A stretch of DNA of 48,828 nucleotides from Nocardia crassostreae (GCF_001613405.1 NZ_BDCH01000032.1:1-48828); one strand, 5' to 3'; positions 28,960 through 37,603 are shown, numbered from the stretch's first letter. The notes: a model not told the origin generated them from the letters alone. Translations and numbers: made by a program.

Positions 28960-28996
28960 TGTCCTCGGATCTCCTACTAGTCGGTCAAACCGCGCG

Positions 28997-30121
28997 TCAG
29001 TCGACGACGGTCAGGTCTTTGCTGGTGTGGGTGAGCAGTTCCGGGCCCCCCTTGCGAACCACGAGCGTGTCCTCGATCCGGACGCCGCCGCGGCCGGGGA
29101 GATACACACCTGGCTCGACGGTCACCGCCACGCCATCCAGCAGTGTACCTGTGCCCGTTTTGGCGATTCCGGGCGCTTCATGGATCTGCAGGCCGACGCC
29201 GTGTCCGAGACCGTGCACGAAGTACTCGCCGTAGCCCGCGGCTTCGATGACCGAACGGGAGGCGGCATCGACCGCATTGGTGGCCACGCCCACGGTGAGC
29301 GCCTCGCGACCGGCGGCCTGCGAGGCATTGACCAGGTCGTAGATCTCGCGCTGCCAGTCGGCGGGCTGGCCGAGCACGAAGGTGCGGGTCATATCGGAGT
29401 GGTAGCCGTCGACGGTGGCGCCGAAGTCGAGCTTCACGAAATCGCCGGTGGCGAGCACCGCACCGGTCGGGCGGTGGTGCGGGACAGCCGAATTCGCGCC
29501 GGTGGCGACAATGGTCTCGAAGGAGACGGCATCGGCGCCGTGCTCGAACATGAGCCATTCCAGTTCGCGGGCGACCTGGCGTTCGGTGCGGCCGGGGCGC
29601 AGACCGCCGCGTTCGAGCAGGGTGGCCAGGGCGGCGTCGGCGGCATCGCAGGCGGCGGCCAGGCGGCCGACCTCGTAGTCGTCCTTGACCATGCGCAGCT
29701 GTTCCACCAGGCCCGCGACGGGGACCAGGTCCAGGACGGTGCCCAGCGCGGTGAAGGCCTGATGCTGTTCGACGGTGAGGATGTGGCTCTCGAAACCGAC
29801 GCGGCCGGTCTGCCACTCCCCCGCGATCTCCACCACGCGGCGGGCGCTGGCGCGATTGATCTCCGCGCGCAGGTCCGGGATCTGTTCGCCGACCTGGGTG
29901 ATGTAGCGGCCGTCGGTGCAGATGACGGTGCGGTCCTCGGAGATGTCCCAGGCGTAGACCAGCAGGGCGGCATTGGAGCCGGTGAATCCGGTCAGGTACC
30001 GGATATTGATCAGATCGGTCACCAATAGCGCGTCCACTCGATTTTCGACCAGCAGATTGCGCAGGGAGGCGCGGCGCAGTGCGTAGTCGGGACGCCGGAC
30101 CGGATCGTGATCAGCAGACAT
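28997..30121 (-). CDS. pepQ: M24-family Xaa-Pro aminopeptidase/dipeptidase
   Basis: The 374-residue metallopeptidase cleaves at X-Pro bonds. An N-terminal creatinase-like domain (RYLTGFTGSNAALLV near residue 43) precedes a pita-bread M24 domain. The metal ligands are visible: two Asp in DFGATVDGYHSDMTRTF, His in HGLGHGVGLQIHE, Glu in VEPGVYLPG and a final Glu in RIEDTLVV. The specific substrate class (aminopeptidase P or prolidase) is not certain. It lies directly upstream of efp, the usual actinobacterial arrangement; a polyproline link with EF-P is suggestive only. Confidence 0.94.
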   Translation of the reverse strand: MSADHDPVRRPDYALRRASLRNLLVENRVDALLVTDLINIRYLTGFTGSNAALLVYAWDISEDRTVICTDGRYITQVGEQIPDLRAEINRASARRVVEIAGEWQTGRVGFESHILTVEQHQAFTALGTVLDLVPVAGLVEQLRMVKDDYEVGRLAAACDAADAALATLLERGGLRPGRTERQVARELEWLMFEHGADAVSFETIVATGANSAVPHHRPTGAVLATGDFVKLDFGATVDGYHSDMTRTFVLGQPADWQREIYDLVNASQAAGREALTVGVATNAVDAASRSVIEAAGYGEYFVHGLGHGVGLQIHEAPGIAKTGTGTLLDGVAVTVEPGVYLPGRGGVRIEDTLVVRKGGPELLTHTSKDLTVVD

Positions 30122-30274
30122 GCGTCCAAGCTACCGCCGACACGCGGCATCTCCGACACCCAACACGAAGACGGGCGCCGCCTTGCGAAAGCTGCGATGT
30201 TCACATGCCAAGCGGTTCTCCACATTTCGCGAATGGGCGGCCCGCGCGGGGGCTCGGCGCGGCAGGCTCGAACC

Positions 30275-31024
30275 ATGGAACCCCTGCCCCTGCTGATATT
30301 CACCGCCTGGTGTGCGGCATTGAGCTGGTTCGACCTGCGCTCCCGGCGGCTACCCAACGCCCTGACCCTGCCCGGCGCAGCGCTCGTCCTCGTCTACGGG
30401 ACTGTCACCGATCGGCCCTTGGTCCCGGTCCTCGGCGCGGCCCTACTGGCGATTCCGTATCTCCTCGTGCACCTGTGGAATCCGGCGGCACTCGGCGCCG
30501 GTGACGTGAAACTCGCTCTCAGACTGGGCGGAGCGACCGCGCTGGGCGGGGCCGAATCCTGGGTGTGGGCGGCGGTGGGAGCACCCGTGCTGACGGCGGC
30601 GACCGGCCTGGGCCTACTGCTGGCGGCCTCCGCGACGCCGCACCCCTGGCTACCCAGGAACAACCGGCGGGGCGGCGCAGAGCACGACACGCACCGCGAC
30701 CGTTCCGGATCCGCGGTGGTGCCCCGCACGCTCCCGCACGGCCCGGCCATGTGTGTGGCGAGTGTTCTCGCGCTTGGACTGGGCGAAGGGACAGCGCCGG
30801 GCGAGGCCACACCCGCGCTGACGGCGGCGGCTGGCCTCGGCCTACTCCGGGCGGCCACGCGGCCGACGACACCTCGCTGCGCCACGACCGATCACCGACT
30901 CCGCATTGCCACACCTTTGGCTACCCGACGCGAACCAACGGCGGGGTGGCGCGGAGTACGGCGCGCTCCGCGGCCCGTCCGATCGACAGCGGCGAGTGTC
31001 CTTGCGCTCTTTACAGGCGAGTGA
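30275..31024 (+). CDS. Prepilin peptidase-like (A24) protein with degenerate duplicated tail
   Basis: The 249-residue membrane protein's first half matches the short A24 aspartic prepilin peptidase type. The two active-site Asp motifs are present: D20 in FDLRSRRLPN and D77 in GAGDVK, on adjacent hydrophobic helices. No N-terminal zinc-cysteine methylase domain is present. Residues from about 103 contain two imperfect copies of the same DNA segment, and the second copy is low in hydrophobic helices and probably not functional. I start at ATG 30275 (MEPLPLL). It could process Flp/type IV pilins, but no pilin genes are nearby. Confidence 0.8.
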   Translation: MEPLPLLIFTAWCAALSWFDLRSRRLPNALTLPGAALVLVYGTVTDRPLVPVLGAALLAIPYLLVHLWNPAALGAGDVKLALRLGGATALGGAESWVWAAVGAPVLTAATGLGLLLAASATPHPWLPRNNRRGGAEHDTHRDRSGSAVVPRTLPHGPAMCVASVLALGLGEGTAPGEATPALTAAAGLGLLRAATRPTTPRCATTDHRLRIATPLATRREPTAGWRGVRRAPRPVRSTAASVLALFTGE

Positions 31025-31074
31025 CACCGCCGGGCGAGCCCGGGCCCGGTGCGGCAGCGGTCGGCATACCACGG
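30584..31074 (+). repeat. Degenerate tandem duplication, unit about 230 bp
   Basis: A unit begins cccgtgctgacggcggc at 30584 and recurs as cccgcgctgacggcgg at 30812; the opening of a third copy is at about 31045. Corresponding blocks include a ctggctaccc/tggctacccg segment, a cggcggggcggcgc/cggcggggtggcgc segment and a cggcgagtgt-tcttgcgct-like end. Copy 2 carries an insertion of about 40 bp relative to copy 1. The duplication makes up the 3' half of the prepilin-peptidase-like gene and its downstream region. Confidence 0.65.
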
Positions 31075-31177
31075 CGGGCAGCTCGGGAGGGGCTGAACGA
31101 GGGGTGGAGGTGAGTCGTATCGCCTTACGGCGGACCGCGTGTCCGGCCGAGCGAATTCTCGTGGAAAGATGTAACCC

Positions 31178-32383
31178 GTGTTGCGCTGGATAACTGCCGG
31201 AGAATCCCATGGTCCTGCTCTCGTCACGATCCTCGAAGGGATGGTGGCCGGGGTCGAGGTGACCTCTGCCGACATTGCCGCGCAGCTCGCGCGCCGCCGC
31301 CTGGGGTATGGGCGCGGGGCGCGGATGAAGTTCGAGGCCGATGCGGTCACCATGATCGGCGGGGTGCGGCACGGGCGCACCATGGGTGGACCGGTGGCGA
31401 TCGAGGTCGGCAACTCCGAATGGCCGAAGTGGACGCAGGTCATGTCGGCCGATCCGGTGGACGAGGCCGAGCTGGCCGAGCTGGCTCGCAATGCGCCGCT
31501 CACCCGGCCGCGGCCCGGGCACGCCGATTACTCGGGCATGCTCAAGTACGGCTTCGACGACGCCCGCAATGTGCTCGAGCGCGCGAGCGCCCGCGAGACG
31601 GCCGCGCGGGTCGCGGCGGGCACCGTTGCCAAGAATTTCCTGCGGCAGGCCCTCGGGGTCGAGGTGATCTCGCACGTGGTGTCCATCGGCGCTGCGGCCA
31701 ATACCTCCGGTGTGGTGCCGACCGGTTCGGATCTGGCCGCCATCGACGAGAGCCCGGTGCGCTGCTTCGACAAGGACGGCGAAGCCGCCATGATCGCCGA
31801 GATCGAGGCCGCCAAGAAGGACGGCGACACCCTCGGCGGTGTGGTCGAGGTCGTGATCGAGGGGCTGCCCGTCGGACTCGGGTCGTTCACCAGCGGTGAG
31901 GCGCGCCTGGATTCGCGACTAGCCGCCGCGCTCATGGGCATTCAGGCCATCAAGGGCGTCGAGGTGGGCGACGGTTTCGAGACCGCGCGCCGCCGCGGCA
32001 GCCAGGCCCACGACGAGATGAAGCCCGGCCCGGACGGCGTGCTGCGCTCGACCAACCGCGCGGGCGGTCTCGAGGGCGGTATGACCAATGGCGAAGCGTT
32101 GCGTGTGCGCGCCGCCATGAAGCCGATCTCCACCGTGCCGCGGGCCCTCGCCACCGTCGACATGTCCACCGGCGGCGAGGCCGTCGCCATCCATCAGCGC
32201 TCGGATGTGTGCGCGGTGCCCGCGGCCGGTGTGGTCGCCGAGGCCATGGTGGCGCTGGTGGTCGCGCAGGCGGTGCTGGAGAAGTTCGGCGGCGATTCGC
32301 TGCCGGAGACGGTCGACAATATCGCCGCCTACCTGAAGCGGATCAACGCACGCCCGCACGTGCCTTCGAACGCGCCGCAGTGA
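31178..32383 (+). CDS. aroC: Chorismate synthase
   Basis: AroC converts EPSP to chorismate, using reduced FMN. The 401 residues carry the family signatures GESHGPALV near the N-terminus, RPGHADYSGMLKYGF near 110 and RSTNRAGGLEGGMTNGE near 290. The start is GTG 31178 with GGAAAG upstream. It is the first gene of aroC-aroK-aroB, ending in a GTGA overlap with aroK. No aroQ follows aroB here, unlike the order I recall in M. tuberculosis. Confidence 0.98.
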   Translation: MLRWITAGESHGPALVTILEGMVAGVEVTSADIAAQLARRRLGYGRGARMKFEADAVTMIGGVRHGRTMGGPVAIEVGNSEWPKWTQVMSADPVDEAELAELARNAPLTRPRPGHADYSGMLKYGFDDARNVLERASARETAARVAAGTVAKNFLRQALGVEVISHVVSIGAAANTSGVVPTGSDLAAIDESPVRCFDKDGEAAMIAEIEAAKKDGDTLGGVVEVVIEGLPVGLGSFTSGEARLDSRLAAALMGIQAIKGVEVGDGFETARRRGSQAHDEMKPGPDGVLRSTNRAGGLEGGMTNGEALRVRAAMKPISTVPRALATVDMSTGGEAVAIHQRSDVCAVPAAGVVAEAMVALVVAQAVLEKFGGDSLPETVDNIAAYLKRINARPHVPSNAPQ

Positions 32384-33720
32384 CCGGCGAGCCCGACCGG
32401 TCGCCGCCGTGCGTGGTGCTGGTCGGTCCGCCCGGGGCGGGCAAGTCGACGATCGGCCGCAAGCTCGCCCGTGAACTCGGCGTGGACCTCTACGACACCG
32501 ACGCCGGCATCGAAGAGCAGACCGGCCGCACCATTCCGGAAATCTTCGCCGAGGACGGCGAACCCGAATTCCGGCGCATCGAGGAACAGGTGGTCCGCGA
32601 CGCCGTCCTGGCGGGCCGCGGCATCGTCTCCCTCGGCGGCGGTTCCGTGCTGTCCGCCGCCACCCGCGAAATCCTGCGCGGCCACACCGTCGTCTACCTG
32701 GAAATCAGTGTGGGCGAAGGCCTCCGCCGCACCGGCGCGAGCACCAACCGCCCCCTCCTCAACGGCGACGACCCGGCCAAGAAGTACCGCGAACTCATGA
32801 AGATCCGCCGCCCCCTCTACCGCGAGGTGGCAACCGTCCGAGTCCGCACCGACGGCCGCAGCCCCGGCCGCGTGGTCCGCATGATCCTCGCCAAACTCGG
32901 CCTGGAATCGGTGGTGCGCCCGGAGGATTCGGCCACCGAGCCGACCACGCCCACCACCGGCGCCGCCCGCTCGCGTCGCGCCCGCCGCCGCCGTGGCCGC
33001 GGCGGCCGCACCGACGCCCAGAAGACCACCGCGACAACGGGTTCGACCACCGCCGAGGCAGACTCCGCCGCGGCGGCCGGACCGCCCTCCGCCGGTGACC
33101 CCGCCTCCGATGCCGCGAAACCCGCCAAGCGCAACCGTCGCTCCCGCCGCCGCGGCCGCCGCTCGGGCGCGACCTCCGCATCCGCGACCGGAGTCGATGC
33201 GATGACGGACTCCGCTGCGGCAGCGGAAATCACCTCCACCGTCGGCGCTACACACGGCACCGGGTCCGGCACCGCACAGGCCACCGGGTCCGGCGTGACG
33301 AGCAACCGCCGCCGCCGACGCGCCTCGCGGGCGACAGGCGCTCCCACGAATCCACCTGCCCCCAGCACGAATTCGCCCTCAAACAACGCGGCGGACGGCG
33401 CTCCCGCCGCACTCGGCAATTCGCCGACCATGGCAGTCGCCGGTGGTTCGGGCGCGGGCCGATCCCGGCGCGCCTCGGGCACCGGCAGCACGGAATCCGG
33501 CGCCGATCAGAGTGGCCGCAGTTCCTCGGATTCCGTGGGGGGCGTGCAGGATTCGGCCGGGGCTACGCCTCCGCCGGGTGCGGGGCGTTCTCGGCGGGCG
33601 CGGGCTCGTCGGGCGCGGGCACGCGCTCGGGCCGGGACGCAGGAGAATCCAGAGCTGAGGGCCGGGGCGCGGCATATGCCAGAACAATCCGTACGAGAAG
33701 AATCGGAGCAGCACCTATGA
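32380..33720 (+). CDS. aroK: Shikimate kinase with long basic low-complexity C-terminal tail
   Basis: AroK phosphorylates shikimate with ATP. The first 180 or so of 446 residues are a complete shikimate kinase: P-loop GPPGAGKS (16-23), shikimate-binding DTD (39-41), SLGGGSVL (84-91) and the lid region RPLL. The remaining 266 residues are Ala/Ser/Thr/Gly/Pro-rich with several Arg clusters (RRARRRRGRGGR, RRSRRRGRR, NRRRRRAS, RRARARRARARARAG). They are probably disordered and able to bind nucleic acid or acidic partners. Typical AroK is about 170-200 residues. The tail runs uninterrupted to an ATGA overlap with aroB, so it is translated if the frame is right. The start is GTG 32380, overlapping the aroC stop. 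Confidence 0.94.
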   Translation: MTGEPDRSPPCVVLVGPPGAGKSTIGRKLARELGVDLYDTDAGIEEQTGRTIPEIFAEDGEPEFRRIEEQVVRDAVLAGRGIVSLGGGSVLSAATREILRGHTVVYLEISVGEGLRRTGASTNRPLLNGDDPAKKYRELMKIRRPLYREVATVRVRTDGRSPGRVVRMILAKLGLESVVRPEDSATEPTTPTTGAARSRRARRRRGRGGRTDAQKTTATTGSTTAEADSAAAAGPPSAGDPASDAAKPAKRNRRSRRRGRRSGATSASATGVDAMTDSAAAAEITSTVGATHGTGSGTAQATGSGVTSNRRRRRASRATGAPTNPPAPSTNSPSNNAADGAPAALGNSPTMAVAGGSGAGRSRRASGTGSTESGADQSGRSSSDSVGGVQDSAGATPPPGAGRSRRARARRARARARAGTQENPELRAGARHMPEQSVREESEQHL

Positions 33721-34835
33721 GCGAGCCGACCCGCATCGAGGTCCGCACCGGCGACCCGTATCCCGTGATTGTCGGGCGGGGGTTGCTGGGCGAGCTGGTC
33801 GACGAGGTGACCGGGCGGTCCGGGGTGCGGACCGTCGCGATCTTCTATCAGCCGTCGCTGACCGAGACCGCGGAGGCGGTGCGGCAGGCGTTGGCGGACA
33901 AGGGGATCGACGCGCATCGGGTGGAGATTCCGGATGCCGAGGCGGGGAAGGATCTGCAGGTCGCCGGGTTCTGCTGGGATGTGCTCGGGCGGATCGGGCT
34001 CACCCGCAAGGATGTGATCATCAGCCTCGGCGGTGGCGCGGCGACCGATCTGGCCGGGTTCGTGGCGGCCACCTGGATGCGCGGTGTGAGCATCGTGCAC
34101 GTGCCGACCACATTGCTGGCCATGGTCGATGCGGCCGTCGGCGGTAAGACCGGTATCAATACCGAGGCGGGCAAGAACCTGGTCGGGTCTTTCCATGAGC
34201 CCGCGGCGGTGCTGGTGGACCTGGTCACCCTGGAGTCGTTGCCGCGCAATGAGATCGTGGCGGGTATGGCCGAGATCATCAAGGCCGGGTTCATTGCCGA
34301 TCCGGTCATTCTCGAGCTGGTCGAGCGCGATCCCGAGGCCGCGCTCGATCCCACCGGCGAGGTGCTGCCCGAACTGATCCGGCGCGCCATCCAGGTCAAG
34401 GCCGATGTGGTCGCCGCGGATCTCAAGGAATCGGATCTGCGCGAGATCCTCAACTACGGGCACACGCTCGGGCATGCCATCGAGCGCCGGGAGCGCTACC
34501 GCTGGCGGCACGGCGCGGCCGTCTCGGTGGGCCTGGTGTTCGCGGCGGAGCTCGGTCGGCTGGCCGGTCGCCTCGACGATGCCACGGCCGATCGGCACGC
34601 CGCCATTCTGTCCAGCATCGGCCTGCCGATCAGCTATGACGCCGATGCGCTGCCCGATCTGCTCAAGTCCATGCAGACCGATAAGAAGACCCAGTCCGGC
34701 GTGCTGCGTTTCGTCGTCCTGGACGGCCTGGCCAAGCCGGGCCGCCTGGAAGGCCCGGATCCGAGCCTGCTGGCCGCGGCTTACTCGGCCATTGCCCGCG
34801 AGCAGTCGCCCGGCGGTAGCAGCATCCTGCTCTGA
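33717..34835 (+). CDS. aroB: 3-dehydroquinate synthase
   Basis: AroB cyclises DAHP to 3-dehydroquinate using NAD+ and a divalent metal. The 372 residues show the NAD-binding SLGGGAATDLAGFVA (near 102), PTTLLAMVDAAVGGKTGIN (near 128) and the metal-ligand segment NYGHTLGHAIE (near 246). ATG 33717 overlaps the aroK stop as ATGA. It is the last gene of the aro operon and is followed by a strong hairpin terminator. Confidence 0.98.
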   Translation: MSEPTRIEVRTGDPYPVIVGRGLLGELVDEVTGRSGVRTVAIFYQPSLTETAEAVRQALADKGIDAHRVEIPDAEAGKDLQVAGFCWDVLGRIGLTRKDVIISLGGGAATDLAGFVAATWMRGVSIVHVPTTLLAMVDAAVGGKTGINTEAGKNLVGSFHEPAAVLVDLVTLESLPRNEIVAGMAEIIKAGFIADPVILELVERDPEAALDPTGEVLPELIRRAIQVKADVVAADLKESDLREILNYGHTLGHAIERRERYRWRHGAAVSVGLVFAAELGRLAGRLDDATADRHAAILSSIGLPISYDADALPDLLKSMQTDKKTQSGVLRFVVLDGLAKPGRLEGPDPSLLAAAYSAIAREQSPGGSSILL

Positions 34836-34845
34836 CCCACGCACC

Positions 34846-34885
34846 ACAATGCCCGCAGTCGCTCGAAAGCGGCTGCGGGCATTGT
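34846..34885. terminator. Bidirectional hairpin terminator between aroB and the GNAT gene
   Basis: Arms ACAATGCCCGCAG and CTGCGGGCATTGT are exact complements. The stem extends inward by four more pairs including one T-G, around a short loop (tcgaaa). A T-rich stretch follows on the plus strand (attgttcgttc). The hairpin lies between convergent stops at 34835 and 34890, so it probably ends transcription from both sides. Confidence 0.9.
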
Positions 34886-34889
34886 TCGT

Positions 34890-35387
34890 TCACGCGTCGC
34901 GCGGCGCGACAGGTTTGACGTACCGATGGCACGGCACCGCGATCGGCCCGTCGGCACTCGCGGCCGGGTAATCGAACAGGCCCTCATCGGCCCAGCCGTT
35001 GCGTTCGTAGAAGCGCCGGGCGCGGGCATTCCCCGGGGCCACCGCGAGCCAGGCGCGGGTGTGGCCACCCGCCGCCACCTGCTGTTCCGCGGCGGCCAGC
35101 AGAGTGTTCGCGATACCGCTCCCCCGATGCTCGCCCGCAACGTAGACCTGTTCGACCTCGTCGCCGGTGACCATGACGAACCCGGCGACCACATCACCGG
35201 CCACGGCGACGACGGTATCCGCGACCCGTTCGACCGCGCGTGTCCCGAACGACTCCTCGGTGCGCACGGCGACCAGCGCATCCGGAACATTGCCGAGATG
35301 GCCATCGCGCCAGCCGTGCCACCAGATCCGGCCGACCGCGTCGGCATCACCGGGCGCGGCAGGGCGGATGGTCACTTCGGGAGACAT
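34890..35387 (-). CDS. GNAT family N-acetyltransferase
   Basis: The 165-residue acetyl-CoA-dependent acyltransferase shows the GNAT fold: IRPAAPGDADAVGRIWWHGW at the N-terminus, strand VEQVYVAGEHRGSGIANTLL with the Q/RxxGxG/A-type loop (HRGSGIA, near 100) and FYERNGWADEG near 140. The acceptor is unknown. The start at 35387 (MSPEVTIRP) has a weak ribosome-binding site; GTG 35393 is an alternative. It is downstream of the B-4DMT gene by 22 bp, probably in the same transcript. Confidence 0.88.
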   Translation of the reverse strand: MSPEVTIRPAAPGDADAVGRIWWHGWRDGHLGNVPDALVAVRTEESFGTRAVERVADTVVAVAGDVVAGFVMVTGDEVEQVYVAGEHRGSGIANTLLAAAEQQVAAGGHTRAWLAVAPGNARARRFYERNGWADEGLFDYPAASADGPIAVPCHRYVKPVAPRDA

Positions 35388-35409
35388 CGGCACACTGTTT
35401 TGGACGAGG

Positions 35410-35892
35410 TCAGGCCGAGGCCGATTCCTTTTCCAGGGCAATGGTTTCCGGCTCGGCCGCGGCGGGCTGGGATTCGCGCCCGACCAGGTAGCGGCCGATG
35501 GTCACGCCGATCATGGCGGGAACGAAGATCAGCAGAATAATGAACGACGCGCCCGAGCTGATCTCGAACAGCAGCCCGTTGTCGCCCAGGTCGAACTTGG
35601 GCAGGTAGTCCAGCAGCCAGGCGGCCAGCCCGCTGCCGAGCCCGCCCGCGATACCGGCCTTCAGCCAGCGCATGGTGAGGTCGGCCCCGCGCTCCGGATC
35701 CGGATTGGCGCGGCGGTCGGCGCGACCGTCCAGAACGCCCCAGGTGACAATGGCCGCGAGCAGGATGATCAGACTCAGGATCCGCATCCAGGAGCCACCG
35801 GTCGGCCAGTACACCATGGCGAAGCCGAGCAGGGTTCGCAGCACAATGGTCAGCGCCCCCAGAGCTACGGCGCGCAACACCCACGCATTCAT
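35410..35892 (-). CDS. B-4DMT family small membrane protein
   Basis: This 160-residue integral membrane protein has four predicted helices: about residues 3-25, 34-54, 68-90 and 105-128, with the last rich in Ile/Leu (SFIILLIFVPAMIGVTIG). A charged C-terminal tail follows. It resembles the actinobacterial four-TM drug/metabolite-type family; I recall an Rv2536-like gene near aroB/pepQ in mycobacteria. Start ATG 35892 has AAGGTGA six nt upstream; GTG 35901 is possible. Substrate and function are unknown. Confidence 0.8.
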   Translation of the reverse strand: MNAWVLRAVALGALTIVLRTLLGFAMVYWPTGGSWMRILSLIILLAAIVTWGVLDGRADRRANPDPERGADLTMRWLKAGIAGGLGSGLAAWLLDYLPKFDLGDNGLLFEISSGASFIILLIFVPAMIGVTIGRYLVGRESQPAAAEPETIALEKESASA

Positions 35893-35929
35893 GTCGATCA
35901 CCTTAACCCGCGCGGCCGCCCGGCCGAAT

Positions 35930-35943
35930 TGAAACTCGTTCTA
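35930..35943. promoter_or_regulatory. KstR-like motif upstream of the B-4DMT gene
   Basis: TGAAACTCGTTCTA matches the pattern TnnAACnnGTTnnA known for the TetR-type cholesterol regulator KstR. It overlaps a perfect 10-bp palindrome GTTCTAGAAC (35938-35947) and lies about 38 bp upstream of the B-4DMT start. The pattern has only eight fixed bases, so one chance match in a window this size is expected; function is unproven. Confidence 0.25.
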
Positions 35944-35948
35944 GAACT

Positions 35949-36593
35949 TTAGCCGACACCAGCCGGGGTCAGGGTGAGCGCACCGGGGATGGCCGCGAAC
36001 GCGGTCCGCAGATCGGCGGACAAGCTCGCGGCATCGGCGGGTTCGGGGCGCACGGTCCAGGTGTCGAGCGCGCAGTGAAACGCCGCGACGAGAATGTCGA
36101 TCGCGAGACGCGGCCGCGGATCGGCGGCGATATCGAGACCGAAGCGCTCCCGCAGGATCGACAGCGCGTCGCGCGTGGTGCGGTCGCAGAACTGCAGGTT
36201 GTGCGCGGTCATGGCGGGCGTCGAATCGGCGAGCCGATAGCTGCGCCGCGCCCGCTCGGCCCAGCCGTCGGACGGCATCCGATCCACCACGGCGAGCAGC
36301 GCGCCCTGACCCAGCTCCAGCACTGTGCCGCCGCCACTTTCGCGCTCCGCGAGTTCGGCGAGGAAGGCGGACCACAGGTCCTGCAACGGCGCCATGGCGA
36401 CGTCTTCCTTGCTGGTGAAGTTGCGGAAGAACGTGCGCTTGGAGATGTCGACGGCATCGCAGAGCTCGTCGAGGGTGGCGGCGCCGAACCCGCGTTCGGT
36501 GAACAGCTCGAGCGCGGTGTCGACCAGGGCCTGCCTGGTCCGCACCTTCTTGCGTTCACGCAGCGGCAGCCGGTCGGTCGCAACATCAGCCAT
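35949..36593 (-). CDS. TetR family transcriptional regulator
   Basis: The 214-residue protein has an N-terminal helix-turn-helix (ALVDTALELFTERGFGAATL, then ELCDAVDISKRTFFRNFTSKED) and an AcrR-like C-terminal domain. Two adjacent methionines (36593, 36596) are possible starts. It is divergent from the oxidoreductase at 36674, with two GCCA..TGGC dyads between them, and probably represses that promoter. The ligand is unknown. Confidence 0.92.
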   Translation of the reverse strand: MADVATDRLPLRERKKVRTRQALVDTALELFTERGFGAATLDELCDAVDISKRTFFRNFTSKEDVAMAPLQDLWSAFLAELAERESGGGTVLELGQGALLAVVDRMPSDGWAERARRSYRLADSTPAMTAHNLQFCDRTTRDALSILRERFGLDIAADPRPRLAIDILVAAFHCALDTWTVRPEPADAASLSADLRTAFAAIPGALTLTPAGVG

Positions 36594-36615
36594 CATGCGA
36601 GCTTAGCGGACGGTC

Positions 36616-36662
36616 GCCATCGAGTGGCTTTCGCGCCTTGACAGCTTTTGCCACTCAGTGGC
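36616..36662. promoter_or_regulatory. Two operator-like dyads and a TTGACA promoter
   Basis: GCCACT-c-AGTGGC (36650-36662) is a perfect 13-bp dyad. GCCATCGAGTGGC (36616-36628) is a diverged copy 34 bp upstream. TTGACA at 36638-36643 is a consensus -35; a weak -10 (cacatt, 36662-36667) lies 18 bp on and 6 nt before the ATG at 36674. The dyads bracket the -35 and the spacer, as expected for TetR repression. Confidence 0.7.
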
Positions 36663-36673
36663 ACATTCTTGGC

Positions 36674-37603
36674 ATGCGTGCATTGGTAGTCGACCATTCC
36701 TCCCCCTCCGGCCTGCGCATGGACAAGGTCCCGGACCCACAGCCCGCCCCGAATCAAGCGCTGATCCAGGTGACGGCGATATCGCTCAATTACGGCGAGG
36801 TCGCCTCCGTCCTGACCGCAGCTCCCGACGACACCGTGCCCGGCTGGGATGCGGCGGGGATCGTGGTGCAGGCCGCCGCCGACGGATCGGGCCCGGCGGC
36901 GGGCACACCGGTGGTGACGCTCGCACCGGACGGGGCGTGGGCGGAACTGCGCGCGGTGGACACCGACCTCATCGGCATCGTCCCCGCCGATGAGGACCTC
37001 GGTGCGGCGAGCACGATTCCGGTGGCGGGCGCGTCCGCGCTGCGCGGATTGCACCGGCTCGGCCCGATTCTCGGGCGGCGGGTCCTGATCACCGGCGCGA
37101 CCGGCGGCGTCGGCCGCTATGCCGTCCAGCTCGCGCGCCTGGGTGGCGCGGAGGTGATCGCCACGACCGGTGATCCGGCCGCCCACGGTGCGAGCCTGCG
37201 GGCGCTCGGCGCGGCGGAGGTTCTCGCCGATCCCGCGGAGCTGCGGTCGCCCGTCGACGGCGTGGTGGATATGGTCGGCGGCCGCCAACTGGTCGACGCG
37301 TATCAGCGGTTGTCCGCGGGCGGCACGCTGGTCTCGGTCGGCCATTCGGCCGGAGCGGACGAAATCTTCCCGTACGGAGCGCTTTTCGGCGATCAGGACC
37401 GGCACGACCGCTCACTCGTCACCTTCTTCCTGCTGACCTGTTCGAACCTCGGGCCGGATCTGAGCTGGCTGGCCGGGCAGGTCGCCGCGGGCGCGTTGGA
37501 CCCGGCCATCACCTGGCGCGGCGACTGGTCGCGGGTCGCGGAGGCCGCCGAGGCGCTGCGCACCCGCCGCCTGCACGGCAAGGCGGTGCTGGAGGTGCGG
37601 TGA
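36674..37603 (+). CDS. Zinc-binding-type alcohol dehydrogenase (MDR family)
   Basis: The 309-residue medium-chain dehydrogenase/reductase has a GroES-like N-terminal half (VPGWDAAGIVVQ near 56) and the Rossmann motif ITGATGGVGRYAVQLA near 138. Zinc ligands of classical alcohol dehydrogenases are missing, so a quinone or enone reductase role is more likely. ATG 36674 (MRALVVDH) matches the family start and has no Shine-Dalgarno, fitting a leaderless transcript. It is paired with the divergent TetR gene. Confidence 0.9.
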   Translation: MRALVVDHSSPSGLRMDKVPDPQPAPNQALIQVTAISLNYGEVASVLTAAPDDTVPGWDAAGIVVQAAADGSGPAAGTPVVTLAPDGAWAELRAVDTDLIGIVPADEDLGAASTIPVAGASALRGLHRLGPILGRRVLITGATGGVGRYAVQLARLGGAEVIATTGDPAAHGASLRALGAAEVLADPAELRSPVDGVVDMVGGRQLVDAYQRLSAGGTLVSVGHSAGADEIFPYGALFGDQDRHDRSLVTFFLLTCSNLGPDLSWLAGQVAAGALDPAITWRGDWSRVAEAAEALRTRRLHGKAVLEVR

